Part shown: positions 10,651 to 23,726 of the stretch, one piece after another
Layout: each line of letters opens with the position of its first letter
Position numbering within the stretch: the stretch's first letter is position 1
NCBI GenBank assembly: GCA_035610835.1
Contig: CM069454.1
Coordinates: 2,171,117 to 2,235,116, forward strand
Direction: 5' to 3'
Origin: Ophiura sarsii
Taxonomy: Eukaryota > Echinodermata > Ophiuroidea > Amphilepidida > Ophiuridae
Length of the DNA: 64,000 nt
Program-made: the position numbers and the translations under genes
The notes under the pieces: generated by a model
Told to the model about the DNA's origin: nothing
Database searches by the model: none
What the model saw: the letters and a program-made list of their open reading frames with translations, nothing else

Positions 10651-12263
10651 ATTCTGAAGATGGCGACGGTTTTTAATAATATATAGGCCCCTAGTGTCGT
10701 TACAGCGTTATGATATCCACTCAACTCAATAAACTAAATCGAAAACTAAAAAGTGATATTTATTTATTATTTAAAGCTACATTGTAAATTAGAGAACCAT
10801 TTTATTTACGGTAATAGACACATTTAATATAAAATAAAATAAAAATATTAGTTTCGCACTATATATGGGACTATTTTGTATGCTATTTATCATGTGACGT
10901 CATCTTGGTCGTCGATATAAATTCGTATCTTTAAACATTGTCATCGATAGAATTGGGCGGAGTTAATAGTGTCCTACGATGATGTCATAATTTGATTGAC
11001 ACGTTATGCTTACACAGTGGAATAGCTAAATGCACAAAGACGTCTCGCTGCGCTCGGCTCAAGAGGCGTCTTTGACAAAGACTACGAATAAGCCGGTCCA
11101 TGTATGCCAGGATTGGGGCTTGGCGGGATCCACGTTGTAACTGATCGACGTTTATAAAACACGTGCGCACCGTCGCACATAATGTTGAACTTGAACGCCC
11201 GTACAATACTTTTAGCTACAGTTTGCGGCATATATGTTGACCGTATGACACCGTACGGCTGAGCAAATCATTAATTTGTAATCGTCTTCGAAAATAAACT
11301 CTTGAGGGCGACCATGATGCTATAAAACTAAACTGGATCTCCACATCCCTATAATATAGCCGACATTTAATATGTTTAAAATAGAACGTGGGTAAATAGT
11401 GAATACGGGATACGGGAGGGATTTACTCTACATATAACCACCGCAATGAACTGTGGATAATATTGTGACGAACGCGAAAAGGAAATACCAGTGGCGATCG
11501 ATATCGGGTTGTGCCCGCCAGTGGAAAAAAGGGATCATTAACACCAAGAACAGAGTTAGTTGAATTTATTCCTCCACAACATTTGTTTAGCACAATCAGG
11601 GCATTGACCACATACAATTATGTCATTGTGCCTCATGTTACTTTAGTAAGGTCACATACCAATGTTCATACACAGAGTGAACAAAGTTTGTGGAGGACAA
11701 ATAAAACAAACCCGCGAAATTCAACAGACTTATGCATAACGTGTAAGCAATGGCGACTAGAGACTCGTTGTCAGATAATCCATGTGTTGCATGGACCAGT
11801 TAGTGGTTACTTAGCAACTCTCGTTCCGGTTAAGATTGCTGTACATTCCCTACTAAAGGTCAAATTTAAATGTATACCATATAATTGATATCAATGGAAA
11901 GCTTGAAACACATTTTATCAGCTACAATTACTTATTCTGTGATTAAAACTACTCTCGTTGAGAAATATCATCTGCAAGTACAAAGTTTCACGTATTTCGC
12001 ATGACATCGGTGTTCCCAACCTTACTGACTGGCATTTTAAAAGGTATGCTATCTCCAAGGTATGCTAGCCGGTAGCCTTAGTCCCACTCTTCAAAGTGTT
12101 ATGCATTTTATGGATGAAATATCCGGGATTTTTTAAAAATAAAATGCCACCAAGAAATTGTATGTTTTCCTATAGCGTTACACTCAAATTACCCCCGTGG
12201 AAATCAACGGCAACATTATTACCATATCTCGACTATTGGGGGCAGTGCGTATACATATAGTAA
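10651..12263. other. Intergenic DNA, no supported gene
   Basis: A 125-codon open frame (11511-11888, plus) shows no domain, no Cys pattern and no signal peptide, and I do not call it a gene. CpG-containing unique-looking DNA at 11020-11240 shows no recognisable product. Confidence 0.4.
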
Positions 12264-12763
12264 TACACCTATCAGTTGTAAGACGCACTATACGACCCCG
12301 GGAGAGGTGCGTCGTGGGTGCGTCGTTTACCAATAATTCTTGACGGAGGGTACGTCAGTGGCACCCTTTGGTACGTCAAAAAAATGACGGAGGGTGCGTA
12401 AAGGTCCGTCACTTTACATGGGTGCGTCACAGTGTACATCTGTTTACGATCAACAAAATACGACCTTTAAATATACGCTATAGGCCTACTGTACCACATA
12501 ACTCCTTGATACCGCCAACCAGGCTCCACTTTAATACCGCAAATATCACTCCGATATTTATACCGCATGTTCTAAAATGCCTGAAATCACTCGATCATCG
12601 CCAATTGCTCCGTGAAGTCGCTTACTATCGTCCTACGAGCCGATGGATGGAGTATACAGCAGTCTTGGCCCGAGACTCTGCTACCGGTGGAAGCACTCGT
12701 AATCACCCGTGTTGTCCATTCAAATTTAATCAAATTTATGGCATCGCATGTGGGGGTCATCAG

Positions 12764-12766
<3 letters not shown>

Positions 12767-12807
<41 letters not shown>
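12767..12807 (+). repeat. Poly-G tract (41 G)
   Basis: An uninterrupted run of 41 guanines inside the 12.3-13.9 kb element. It generates spurious glycine-rich open frames. Confidence 0.9.
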
Positions 12808-12809
<2 letters not shown>

Positions 12810-13452
12810 TATCTGACTATTTGTTTTAGTATACAAAGGTTTATCGAGTTTGTAATTTCATTTGGGGGGAATCATGGTGGGGGTTGGGGGGAGCCCCGGG
12901 GGACTTATCACAATAGCTGTATATGTGTATGTGCCGCCTTTTGGGGTGCCTTTTCTCAAAGTATATGGGTGGTATTGATTAAATCAGAAATGTTTTTGGT
13001 ATTTGTAAATGCACCCCTTAAATTCTTTGATGGTTTATAGAAGGTGTAATTTCCAATCCGAAGTTCAAATGTTTAAAATTAATACACTTTCGAGAACCCA
13101 ATTTTGGTTAAAATACACTTTCGAGAACCCAATTTTCTACTTACCTCCCGTTTATTGTAAATAGGCGCAAGCCTACATGTATAACAAGGGATGAAGGGTT
13201 AAGTTCATTTTATGTTCCAAGTTGAAAATCATATTGCCATTGGAAAGGGAAGATTATATAAACACAATAAAAATGGAGTTGATATAAAAGGTGGAAAGAC
13301 AATAATTAAATACTGTACTTTATTATATAGAGAATATTAAAACTAAATGTTCATTATTATTATTATTGTTTCCTGTATGACAAATACAAATAAATAGTTG
13401 GTGCGTCGGCATCGACAAAAAGAAGAAGAAAAAAAACAAGGGATGAAGGATG

Positions 13453-13468
13453 CCCCCCCCCCCCCCCC
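13453..13468 (+). repeat. Poly-C tract (16 C)
   Basis: C run near the right part of the 12.3-13.9 kb element, following ACAAGGGATGAAGGATG, a phrase also found in the deleted copy at 38.95 kb. Confidence 0.85.
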
Positions 13469-14367
13469 ACCCCACCCCACATGTTCTCGAAATTGTTTCA
13501 TCCTCATCCTGACGTTTATGACAATCAGTTAAATATTTTATGAATTTTAGACCAGTCAGACATTATTGTGCATATAAAAGTTCTCCTCTTGGTTCCGTCC
13601 ATTTGGTCCCGGTCCGGGGTCTATATAATTATTCGAGGGCCAGGGTTGACTACATCGAATAAGGGCAGATCCCCGTGAATCAAAGGTAATTTCATTTTCA
13701 GTAGTCATCGTGTTTTATCGAGTTTAGTCAACGATATCTGACGACGGGGTGCGTCGTCATGGTCCGTCAGAATCCACCAATGGTGCGTCCACAAATTGAC
13801 TGAGGGCGCGTATTTGGATGGCAATGGTCCGTCGTTTTTTTGACACAGGGTGCGTCATGGTACATGAGAAGTCGACGCACCTCGGTAAAGTGACGCACCA
13901 CTCCCGGGGGTCGTATAGTGCGTCTTACAACTGATAGGTGTATAATAAGAATGTAATCTATGTGGTTTATATTCCAGTGGTGGTTTTCGGAATAAATGTT
14001 TCAATATTCAAGTGTTTTTAATTCTGTGCAAAAGTTTTGAGATTACACTTTTTAAAAACACACTTTCGGGTATGTGGCGTGTTTGTCGTTGTGAATACCA
14101 GGGGAAATGTCTTTGGCTTGTTGGAGATGGTTCTGGTGTCGTTATGGTATTAAGATGGAGTCGAGTTTTGGCAACAATTAATTTATTTTCTTGAATTTGA
14201 GTCTGTGGTTAGTTTTGATAGATGTATCAAAGATCAGAAATAATTATTTGTATTTATTAATTTGACTTATTATGACCATGTTCCTCATGTTATGCTCTTA
14301 AATCAAAATAGCTACTGCCGCCTTGTGCCTCATTACATGGACATTCACTCATGTTGGGGAACAAATT

Positions 14368-14951
14368 TCATTTTGGAAATTGGGTTCTTTAGGTCATTTT
14401 AAAGTTAACTTTGTTTTCACAATTTGTAGATGTTTCAAAATAGTATGACTGTGTGTAGCATGTGTATTTAAAAAGTTACACCATTGTTAGCACTTTCAAC
14501 GCGACATGCGTCTCCGGGGATATTCCAAAATGTCATAAAATGTTTCAAACATGTCAAATTTATTGAAATTCATTACCATATTTGGAATCACCATGAGATA
14601 TGCATTACACTATGTACCACACATGCCTATTTTTGGTTCAGTAATACATGAGATAAGAATTAGAAAGTTGGAAATGTTTGTGACAAATCTGTTTTGTATC
14701 TGGTGAAACTAATAGCCGCGTGGAAAGTGTTAAAAAACGTAAGTATTCCTCACATGTAACATTTCCCCTGACCTGTTTTATGTGGGCCCACCTCGAAATA
14801 ATTGACCCTATACAAATATATGTGTATTGTAAAAATCAAGTCAACTTGATCAAGCGGACTTTATCTAAACAAATCCCAATCTTGAAACATCTACAAATTG
14901 TGAAAACAAAGTTAACTTTAAAATGACCTAAAGAACCCAATTTCCAAAATG
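14368..14951. repeat. Foldback with about 70 bp arms, containing a nested MITE
   Basis: The arm at 14368-14438 (starting TCATTTTGGAAATTGGGTTC) returns in reverse complement at 14882-14951. The interior contains the CCGCGTGGAAAGTGTT-family element at 14489-14732, which looks like a nested insertion. Confidence 0.75.
14489..14732. repeat. MITE-like element, CCGCGTGGAAAGTGTT family, copy 2
   Basis: Imperfect inverted ends AGCACTTTCAACGCG and CCGCGTGGAAAGTGTT. It shares CATTACCATATTTGGAATCA with the copy in intron 1 of the CUB/LDLa gene, in the opposite orientation. Confidence 0.65.
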
Positions 14952-15327
14952 AAAATTAAATCAAGTCAACTTGAAAAATTGGTTCGGTAATTACTTATGC
15001 TACTTATATTAAATGAAAAGTGTATTACATTGTAGTCATTGCATACCTACAGTTGTTATTCGGCCTCGTTACAGAGTGATCTACTCACCCATATCGTCAG
15101 CCCGCTTCGATAATTGCCTAACTCACTTTTCAGCAAAATTGAGTTTTTGGCATAAATCATGACTTCATTACATTATGCACATGCTGTTATAATACCTAAG
15201 TCATTGACCAATCACAAGTGTTGATAAATGAAGAGCTTTGTTTCAAAAGGGCCACCAGACCACTCCCACATGTTACTCATTTTACATTATTGAATTTGCA
15301 TTGACAAATCCATGGAATTAATCAAAT

Positions 15328-15465
15328 TATTGTATTGTATTGTATTGTATTGTATTGTATTGTATTGTATGTATTGTATTGTATTGTATTGTATTGTATT
15401 GTATTGTATTGTATTGTATTGTATTGTATTGTATTGTATTGTATTGTATTGTATTGTATTGTATG
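15328..15465 (+). repeat. (TATTG)n pentanucleotide microsatellite
   Basis: About 27 near-perfect TATTG units with one slip near 15370. It produces artificial open frames on both strands. Confidence 0.95.
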
Positions 15466-17782
15466 TTCATCTGTTTCTATATGACTTGGATTAGTGCATC
15501 CATGCCCGCCAATTGAGGCATCAACAATACAAGCCTCATTCCACATAATGAATATCCATCCATCAATAATGCAAAATGAGTAACAGGTACACAGGTAACA
15601 GGTTTCATACTTTTGTTGTTTTCTAAGAACTAGAAAAAATGTGTTAGGCAATTATCGGAGCAGGCTGACGATATTCTTGTAAATATAAATTATGAAGTGG
15701 CTATATCCAACATGTTCTAGTAAATTTTCCCAATGTTTATTAAAATAAAGAAATTATATCAATCCATTCAGTGAAGCTCTTTTGCTTTGTGCATTATTAT
15801 TAATATTATCATCTTAATTTAAAATCATCGTACTTGAATTATCATCTTAATTTAAAAACATTTTTAAAACACAAAATGCCTAATAAAATAAGTATTGCAT
15901 GACTCATATACAGATATTATTACTTTACCAAGCATAAGGGGATGAACGAAGCGATATTGCGGTTCAAACGATAGGTTGCATAGCTTCAAACCGCCAATTT
16001 GGTCAAATCGGTTGAATCGTTTTTTGACATAAGCTACCCCAGGTTGATCATGAATATTTCATAGGTACACAGTAGAAATGTTTCCCTATGTGCAACATGA
16101 TCAAAAATAAAAACATGTAGTGTAAAATTGAAAATAAAGCTTCTTCAAAAATAAGTAGCAGGTTTTTGTTGGGACACTCTGTATCTAATCTAGCTCGGCA
16201 CTATACTTTACTGTAGGAATCAACTGTAGGAATATGTCAATATTTTCAACAGCTATGGATATGGGTCATAACGCGGCACACCTGTACCAATTTTAGATCA
16301 AGCAACACATGTTCCTGTCATTTGCGTTCTATCTATCGCAATCGGCGTTTTAGCGCAATCGTCGCTTTGATTCATAACAATCTAAGGTCGGTACTTTAGA
16401 ATGACAATGATTGAGACAGTGTTTGTACTTACCGTTTACTCAGGAGGAATAATGAGCTATTTTATTTATGAACTCCACATAAATTCAAATAAATGTCGAG
16501 ATATAATATACTTATTTTATGAATTTATTAATTCAAATGAAGTAAAACTAGTTGATAAAGAATTATATCGTTCTCTTTAATGTTCCTTGCATGATACCCT
16601 AACCATTTAATTTATACAAGCACGATTGTACGATATTGTGAAATTGGCCCAACCTGATTTTCTAGACGATTTAGTAGACTAGTCATAACTTTTAAACGCA
16701 AGTAGTTAAGAAGACCAAATAAAATTATTCTGGTAGCCAAAACAAAATTTTACACAGAGTGTAAAAGATGTTGACATTGTATGATTTTAACATTTGGGTT
16801 AAAAATAAAATTGCGATTGTATAACGTATTCTGTTTTGTCATAACTTGGTGCAAGGTGCAGTTATAATTCCTGATAGCGTGCATTTTGACTTTTTCCCAT
16901 ATGGTATTCTGTTTTTCATAATGTGTGCAAATCATTAGGAACTAATTATAGAGCCTAACCTTGCCCATTGACACCCTGCATAATATAATAATATGATATC
17001 CAACTTGATGTTATGATCTGAACTATACAGGGTGTGTCAAAAAGTAATTAAGAATGTATTTCATGTATTTTTGTTTTAAGAAAACAGACAGTTGTTAAGC
17101 CCTGTATTTAATACACTTATCCTGACCCAGTGCATTTCCGGGTTTTTTTTTTTTTTTGTTGTTATTTATCTGTTTTATCGCGTTATTCTCCCTTGTTATT
17201 ACCTGTTTCCCACACCCTGTTGGTATATCTTGCTTTTACACTTAACACTTATTTAATTACATCATCTATCTACCGAGATATGATCAATTCAGTTACAAGA
17301 GTGTAAATCCTACTTTGGCCAATTTTAAACAAGAAAATGACTTTCAACTAAGAAATACATTTTTCTGTTCAATTCAACTTAACTATCAACACATTGCTAT
17401 CAACATTTAGTAGGTAGATATTATTGATTTAATTGATCATGTTCAATGAAACACTGAATGAAGATTCAAATTAAGGAGCTCTTTTTACATGCAAAGTGGC
17501 CAACGCTGAATATGAACATGACGGCACAAATTTGATTAATTTAATAACGTAAGCTCCGACATAAAAATAAAATTAATTCTTATGGTTCATTAAAGATCGC
17601 TAAACATGATTATTTAGTTTTTTGCAAACAATTTGTATATTTGTCAAATAATCATGTGTAACTCTTTCTTTACACACCCTGAATAGTCTACTCCAGCGTT
17701 TCTTCTCTTCCACTTGGAATTGTCCTATGCTATATGTTGATCACCCTGTATATACTTTGTGTGGTGATTTCGTCTATTACTG
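15466..17782. other. AT-rich DNA with scattered CACCCTG/CAGGGTG end motifs
   Basis: No gene supported. Copies of a short end motif (ACACTCTGTA 16180, ACAGAGTGTA 16753, ACACCCTGCA 16968, ACAGGGTGTG 17028, ACACCCTGTT 17213, ACACCCTGAA 17680, CACCCTGTATA 17742) punctuate the stretch in both orientations. This suggests several decayed elements related to the foldback that follows. Confidence 0.4.
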
Positions 17783-18381
17783 TACAGGGTGGTCCAAAAA
17801 AAACTATACCCAACTTTGGAGGCCATTTTCTCCTAGATGATAAAATATCTTAGTAATTTGGTTTACATATTATTAAAGCATATATCGTTGAGCATTATTG
17901 GTGAAAATAGGGAAGATATTAAATTAATATTTGTTGAGATATTGCTATTTTAGCGAGTATGTGTAAAAATGGCTTTTCCACGGGAGCTGTCAATGCATCA
18001 ACATGATATGCACTTTTAGGGACAATATGATATGACACAATAATGTAATGACCCAAGACCCATTATAAGCAGTTAAGGATTAAGTTTAATAAGGTGTGCT
18101 TGTCATTGTCAACTGTCCAATGAATACAAAGGTGTGTCATTGTCATATCATATTCAAACATGTTGATGCATTGACAGCTCCCGTGGAAAAGCCATTTTTA
18201 CACATACTCGCTAAAAATAGCAATATCTCAAAAAATATTAATGTAATATATTCCCTATTTTCACCAATAATGCTCAACGATATATGCTTAATAATATCTA
18301 AACCAAATTACTAACATATTTTATTATCTAGGAGAAAATGGCCTCCAAAGTTGGGTATATTTTTTTTTGGACCACCCTGTA
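17783..18381. mobile_element. 599 bp foldback MITE, TACAGGGTGGTCC ends
   Basis: The left arm (17783 to about 18016) and right arm (about 18150-18381) are reverse complements over roughly 230 bp with a few differences. Both termini read TACAGGGTGGTCCAAAAAAA and its complement. TA is part of each end, as expected for Tc1/mariner-type TA target duplication (inference). No transposase is inside. Confidence 0.85.
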
Positions 18382-19754
18382 TATGTATAGGCAAGGATAT
18401 GCGTAGTTGCACGTTGATGGAATTTGACGCTGAAGTTAATCTATTAGAATGTCTTTCTTCAAATGTCTTTAATATTCAACAACTGTGCTTGTATACCTAA
18501 AACAAATACAGATAAACAATACTTAATACATGCACAAATGTGAAACATATCTATGTCATGATTGTTAAAATAAATGATGACAAGGCGTCACTATATTCCA
18601 ACACTTTCCTAAGCCAAATGCCCGTATAAAGCTGGAATAAAATTAAGGAAACGTGTGCCCTTAAGACCGCTTAATATAAACTCATTATAATATCACTCCG
18701 CTGGAAACGACCGAATGCGTAACGTTGTTAACCCAATGCGCGTAATAAAATAGTACCACCTAATTAATAAGTTTAAATGTACGCTTTTACACTTCCTTAT
18801 GAACCAATTACGTTGCAAAAACGGCTGATATAATGTACACGTTCTCAAACTGAACATGCAATATCTCGGTGATGCGTTATTTCGCCAAAATTAAGAAAGC
18901 TTTGGTTAAAAACATAATTACTGCCGCAAAACTAAAAAAAGGAGTTGTTTAGTCTCTGAAGCATTGTTTTCCATTATTTAATATACATGATCTCGGCCAC
19001 CCTGTATATTTTAACGGGAATGATTGGTAGAATTTACTTTTTTTACTGAGAGCGCTAACATGCCTTCTTGCTGTCATACTTTAGAGGAAAACAAACTTTG
19101 ATATTTCAAAACTAGTAAAAAAATTGTTTTTCTTATGTTACACCTTGTATAATTTATGCACACTCTATAATATATCACTTGTAGTGATTTTTACTCCGTG
19201 TATTAAAATTGGTGAAAATTTCTCTCTATTTACAAAAGTATAACTTTTTTACACCAATTTATGACATATGACCAGGTGTAAGAAATCACTTATTCATACT
19301 AAACAATTTACCAAATAAATATTTTAGATTTAGTATTTCGATTTTATAAATGGAATTTGGATTTGAAGAGAGAGGTATTCTCATAAAGAGTGAGACTTAT
19401 TAATCAATGATACATTGAACTTGTCTAGAGTACGTATTATATAGAATAGATAGAGTGTCCATCGCAAGGCTTTTGTTTATGTTATTAAACCAACCTTGGT
19501 CACACCGACTCTACCCGTATCTTTTCCCTATTATCCTTTAAACATTTGATAATTATATTCTATTTCAGTATTGTCTTTACCTGTAACCAGTATTGTAAGC
19601 AATACTATTCTAAACATATCTCACGAATTATCTTCTTCATTATGCATCATATCTACCTCTTCCTCGTCCTCGCTATTCCGCTGTTCAAATTCTCTGCATA
19701 TAAGATCAAATGACAATCGATGCTGGATATCTTTCTCCATCGTACCACTAAGTA
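18382..19754. other. AT-rich intergenic DNA
   Basis: No gene supported. Two more CACCCTGTATATTT or CACCTTGTATAATT motifs occur at about 19003 and 19141. Nothing else is recognised. Confidence 0.4.
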
Positions 19755-21128
19755 TACGAGGGGCATTCAGTAAATAATGAAAGTGATCATGGTATGGATG
19801 CATGAGTGATTCTATTGAGGGATAATGTGATCAATACAAAGTATGAACCTTTGTCTTTCAAACAATACACTTTTGGAATGTTAGATACCTTTGGTTATGT
19901 AATGTCATTAAACATAAACACAATAGGTTTCAGACACTGACTGAAATCTGTCAATTATTTGGCTGGATATGTAATATGTTGAAAATGGGTTGATTCGATA
20001 CATTTGCGTATATCTCGCAATGCAAGCATAAAAACAGATAACACTTGGCACATAGTTAGAACACACACTTATCTCCGCTTGACATTATTTTTTAGACCTG
20101 AATTCCTTAACGCAAATAAGAAGGGACCATCTCAAATGCGCTTTTATTTAGCAAAATTCGCAATAATATACCTTTGAAAACAACAAAGGATAAAGAACAA
20201 TGGAGGGATTATAATTTAGTAAATTTGTGTGGGATGTAAAGCAATAATAGTGGGGATTTCAGAAGGAGCTGTTCATAAAATTTCCTCAAACCATTGAAAT
20301 TATGTGACGATTACTTTAACAATACATATATAGTAGCTCTAAAGATAACAGTAATAAGAGAGGTTGTGGCAGCCATCTTTGATTGATACATTCATGTATA
20401 TCTTTATTTTGACTATCACAATATTTAAACACATTGATTTAAGCATTTTTAATTATTTCTGATTAGAATTTGAAGGCACAGTAAGCTTTTATCTGGTAAA
20501 TTTCTTGATTTTAGCCATTTGTGGCCCCTGTTCAAAATGATCTGCCGTCTGCGCATGCGCACATTTTCTGCAGGTTTCATGCGAATAAGTTCAGAAAATT
20601 AGTTAACTATCATATGGAATCTCCCAAACTGGTTAATTGCTTGGATTTTTCATAAATTGTTTGATTTTCCGCAATATTAGTGATTCGCTGACTGGGCATT
20701 TTTCAATGAAAATTGGCTATTTGAAATACTGATATTTGTATACTTTTTATTCGATTGCCTCTCCTTACTTTTTACTCATATACTACATACATCAAATTAC
20801 ACAGGGATTTAAGTTATTGTCTTTTTATCATACTTACGTGAAAAAAAATGGGATTTACCTGCTTCTGGTGTCATGTTATGCAATCTTCTTATCACATGTT
20901 TCATACAAATAATTCAAATTTCCCGCCAAATAACTGATTAAGTAGTGTCACAAGTGTACTTACTTTGAGACAATGCTATGACGTCATAGTTCACACTTAT
21001 AAATCCAAAACTGTACTGTTTGAAAGATAAAGGTTCATACTTTGTATTGATCACATTATCCCCTCAATAGAATCACTCATGCATCCCATACCATGATCAC
21101 TTTCATTATTTACTGAATGCCCCTCGTA
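19755..21128. mobile_element. 1.37 kb mariner-like non-autonomous element
   Basis: The inverted ends are about 110 bp: TACGAGGGGCATTCAGTAAA at 19755 and its complement ending CCCCTCGTA at 21128. TA flanks the ACGAGGGG start on each side, which matches known mariner termini and their TA target site. The interior has no transposase frame, so it would need transposase supplied in trans. Confidence 0.8.
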
Positions 21129-22273
21129 TTTGTCGCAGGTAACACACTATGAATAAAGTGTCTTTATTGTATACATTCAGTTTCCCACCAACTTTTTTTC
21201 TTCTAGTGGATGCATTCTTCAAAATTAAAGCTACGTATTTTGATATATATATATATATCATCGTTACTCGCACTGGCTTGCAAGGTGGTAGGCAAAATGG
21301 CGTTGTCAAAATGGTGGTAAAAATCCAACTACATGTATATTGCCTAGAAATACTTAAATCAGGCTTCCTGTTAAGGCAGAATTGATCACTTGTAAATCTT
21401 TCATGGTTGGTACTTGTGTTTAGGTATTAAACAGTGTTTTCTTGTGTGAATAGTAAGTGGAGAGGCTAGAAAACAAATTTAGACCCTGTATCAATGTCGA
21501 AGACGGCCGCTATATAATAGGTACCTAGCATTTTAGTAGCCCATATACGGTAGCATTTATAAAAAAATATGAAAGGTCAGACCATATGACATTGGTATAT
21601 TAAACATAGTGCCAAAGTTATTATTGCATAAGATGTAGTAGTCACCACGGATATAGCTGCTACGCTCAATGAGTGCAGTCAATAGTTAGGTCACCCAAGC
21701 CCTATATGAAAGCTATGAAGATTGTTAAACGGGGTCAGTCGTCACAAACATGCACAAACACAATAGTCAAACGACCTTGCTATTGTGATGCTATTGTCAA
21801 CACTCCCTACACAGAGGTCTGCAGTGCACATCTGTACGATTTTCGCCATGTAATGTCTATGGCAGATTTCATTCCCTGGTATAAAGCTATGAGGTTTCCG
21901 TGGTCTTCGCTATCTCCAAGCAGATAGAGCAATACGTACATGGACTTTTTTGTAGACGAGGGTTCATTTCATGATTTGGTGAGGTTTAGAATGAGTTAGG
22001 ATTCCTGTAATTTTGAAGACCACGGATTTTCAAAACTTGAATTTTCCTCCTCTAAAATTCTACATGATTTTTAACACGTTTCTTAGTTTTTAAAATGCCC
22101 AAATAGACCATTTTCCGAAGCTATTTCTAGCAAATATTGCAGTCACTAAGACTCCATTGTTTTCTTGCGTATAACAAAATATGACATGCAGCGTGACCTC
22201 CCTACTGGCTGAGTGGGGACGTGTTTGTGTGCATTGTACAGCTTGACCAAAATTAATTGTGTGAATGAAGCAT
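21129..22273. other. Intergenic DNA, no supported gene
   Basis: Short frames of 78-84 codons at 21.15-21.93 kb lack domain features. A short TA microsatellite lies near 21244-21256. Confidence 0.4.

Positions 22274-22323
<50 letters not shown>
22274..22323 (+). repeat. Poly-G tract (50 G)
   Basis: The longest homopolymer in the window. Its long glycine or proline frames in several registers are artefacts. Confidence 0.9.
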
Positions 22324-22325
<2 letters not shown>

Positions 22326-22701
22326 CGCGCCATTGTGTCCCCGAAGCAATGGTCATGACGTCATATTTTGGTCGATTTTCTGACTTTTGTATTGGATTTA
22401 CGTGCACAATATATGCCCTTGGCATCATACTTTCCCAGGTGTGCGGGTCCACTTTAAATTTCAGATGTTCTAAAATGGATGGATTTCTAACCAATTTGAT
22501 AAAAAAAAAAAATCCGCACACCTCAGAATTGCAAAAAAAGCTTAAAACCAGTCCACTTTCTGTGCCTTTGAACAGAGTGTTTGCCGGGAATGTTTAATTA
22601 CACAGTGCATTATTAACCCATGTTCGCTGAATATTAATGAGGCAAATTGTCCAATATAAAATTAGATACAAATAAATTATTCGCCAGAGTTCTGTTAAAT
22701 T

Positions 22702-22771
22702 AGCACGGTTGGTGTAGTGGATGGAACATTGACATAGGGGTGCGAAATAGTGTGAGTTCGAGCCCCGTTAT
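22702..22771 (+). tRNA. tRNA-like relic, plus strand
   Basis: The segment GCACGGTTGGTGTAGTGG contains an A box, and GTGAGTTCGAGCCCC about 35 bases on is a B box. The anticodon arm is not recognisable and the acceptor strands do not pair. A weaker B-box-like GGTTCGATTCCC lies at about 23097-23108. Confidence 0.45.
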
Positions 22772-23496
22772 GATCAATTTTGTTTTATATGCGGGGTCTT
22801 GCCGCAATGGATTTGTTTGGCCTGTCGCGTCATCTTTATGCGTACCCACACGTATACATTACGCCATTTTTTGTGTTCGAAAATGTCAAAGTGTTTTACC
22901 GTTCTTTCAAAAAATAAGGAGTTTAATCACATTACAAACACATTTTGTGCGAGAGAAACACACAGATTTAGCAAAAATGGCACAATTAAAATCCGTTCGT
23001 TATAATAAATGGATATGGTTAAATAATACAACTATCACAATTATACTCGTCGGTCTCTGTGGCGTGCATACGATGGCCATGTCGTTGGCAATCACTGGTT
23101 CGATTCCCGAATATTCCTTGTTATCCTTTTATTTTCCATTTTTTAAACTTGATGGTGGATTAATGTAACATCATTGTTATGTCATTTTTTTATAAATTAT
23201 AAAGGCCGCCATGCGTTTATAGTTTTAGTTTTATTTATTTATCTATCATTTATCTCTTGATTTATTACACCTCTCTGATTTAACTTTGTATCTTAACAAT
23301 TAAAATGCGTAAACAATTATATATATTATTGCTCGATAAATAAGTGATTTAACTTGGGTTCAGTTTGATAATGATAGCAAAACTTGTTGTAAAACCATTT
23401 TGCCAGTGTGCCCAACAATATCTCCTTTGCACACTGAGCGTTTATACATTCAGAGATGTCACTTTTAGCTTGTTATAGCTAGGCTAATAATATACA

Positions 23497-23596
23497 NNNN
23501 NNNNNNNNNNNNNNNNNNNNNNNNNNNNNNNNNNNNNNNNNNNNNNNNNNNNNNNNNNNNNNNNNNNNNNNNNNNNNNNNNNNNNNNNNNNNNNNN
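23497..23596. other. Assembly gap (100 N)
   Basis: Exactly 100 N, the conventional placeholder for a gap of unknown size. Features just either side may be truncated. Confidence 0.98.
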
Positions 23597-23726
23597 GATA
23601 TTAATGCATGACATGGACAGAAATATTTTTTTCTTTGAAATTAAGATAAAATTACCTCTTTTATTGACTCAAAATCAATGCAAATCTATATAAACCTAGT
23701 CTCACCACTGCGTGTTGCAAGGGGCA

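Larger units (their letters stand above)
12264..13942. mobile_element. 1.68 kb non-autonomous DNA transposon with TGCGTC-rich ends
   Basis: The ends are inverted repeats of at least 40 bp: TACACCTATCAGTTGTAAGA on the left, and its complement ending CTGATAGGTGTA on the right. TAA abuts both ends and may be the target-site duplication. Sub-terminal DNA repeats GACGGAGGGTGCGTC and GGTCCGTC words on both sides. The interior holds a 41 bp G run, a C run and a 30 bp tandem duplication near 13081-13136, but no transposase. A deleted copy lies at 38760-39057. Confidence 0.75.

Noticed and set aside
11511..11888. 125-codon plus-strand open frame
   Set aside because: No domain, no splice context and no codon-use signal. 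Frames of this size are expected by chance in 64 kb.
12368..13040. Glycine-rich frames of 153 and 142 codons
   Set aside because: They run through the 41-base G tract of a transposon and have no domain either side.
15312..15651. Open frames of 60 and 109 codons across the TATTG repeat
   Set aside because: They are translations of a pentanucleotide microsatellite on both strands, with no sequence beyond the repeat that looks coding.
22090..22597. Glycine- and proline-rich frames across the 50-base G tract
   Set aside because: Several overlapping frames on both strands depend on the homopolymer. The flanks show no coding features.
22740..23168. 142-codon plus-strand open frame with hydrophobic stretches
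   Set aside because: It overlaps the tRNA-like relic at its start, and the hydrophobicity follows from T-rich DNA. No family was recognised.
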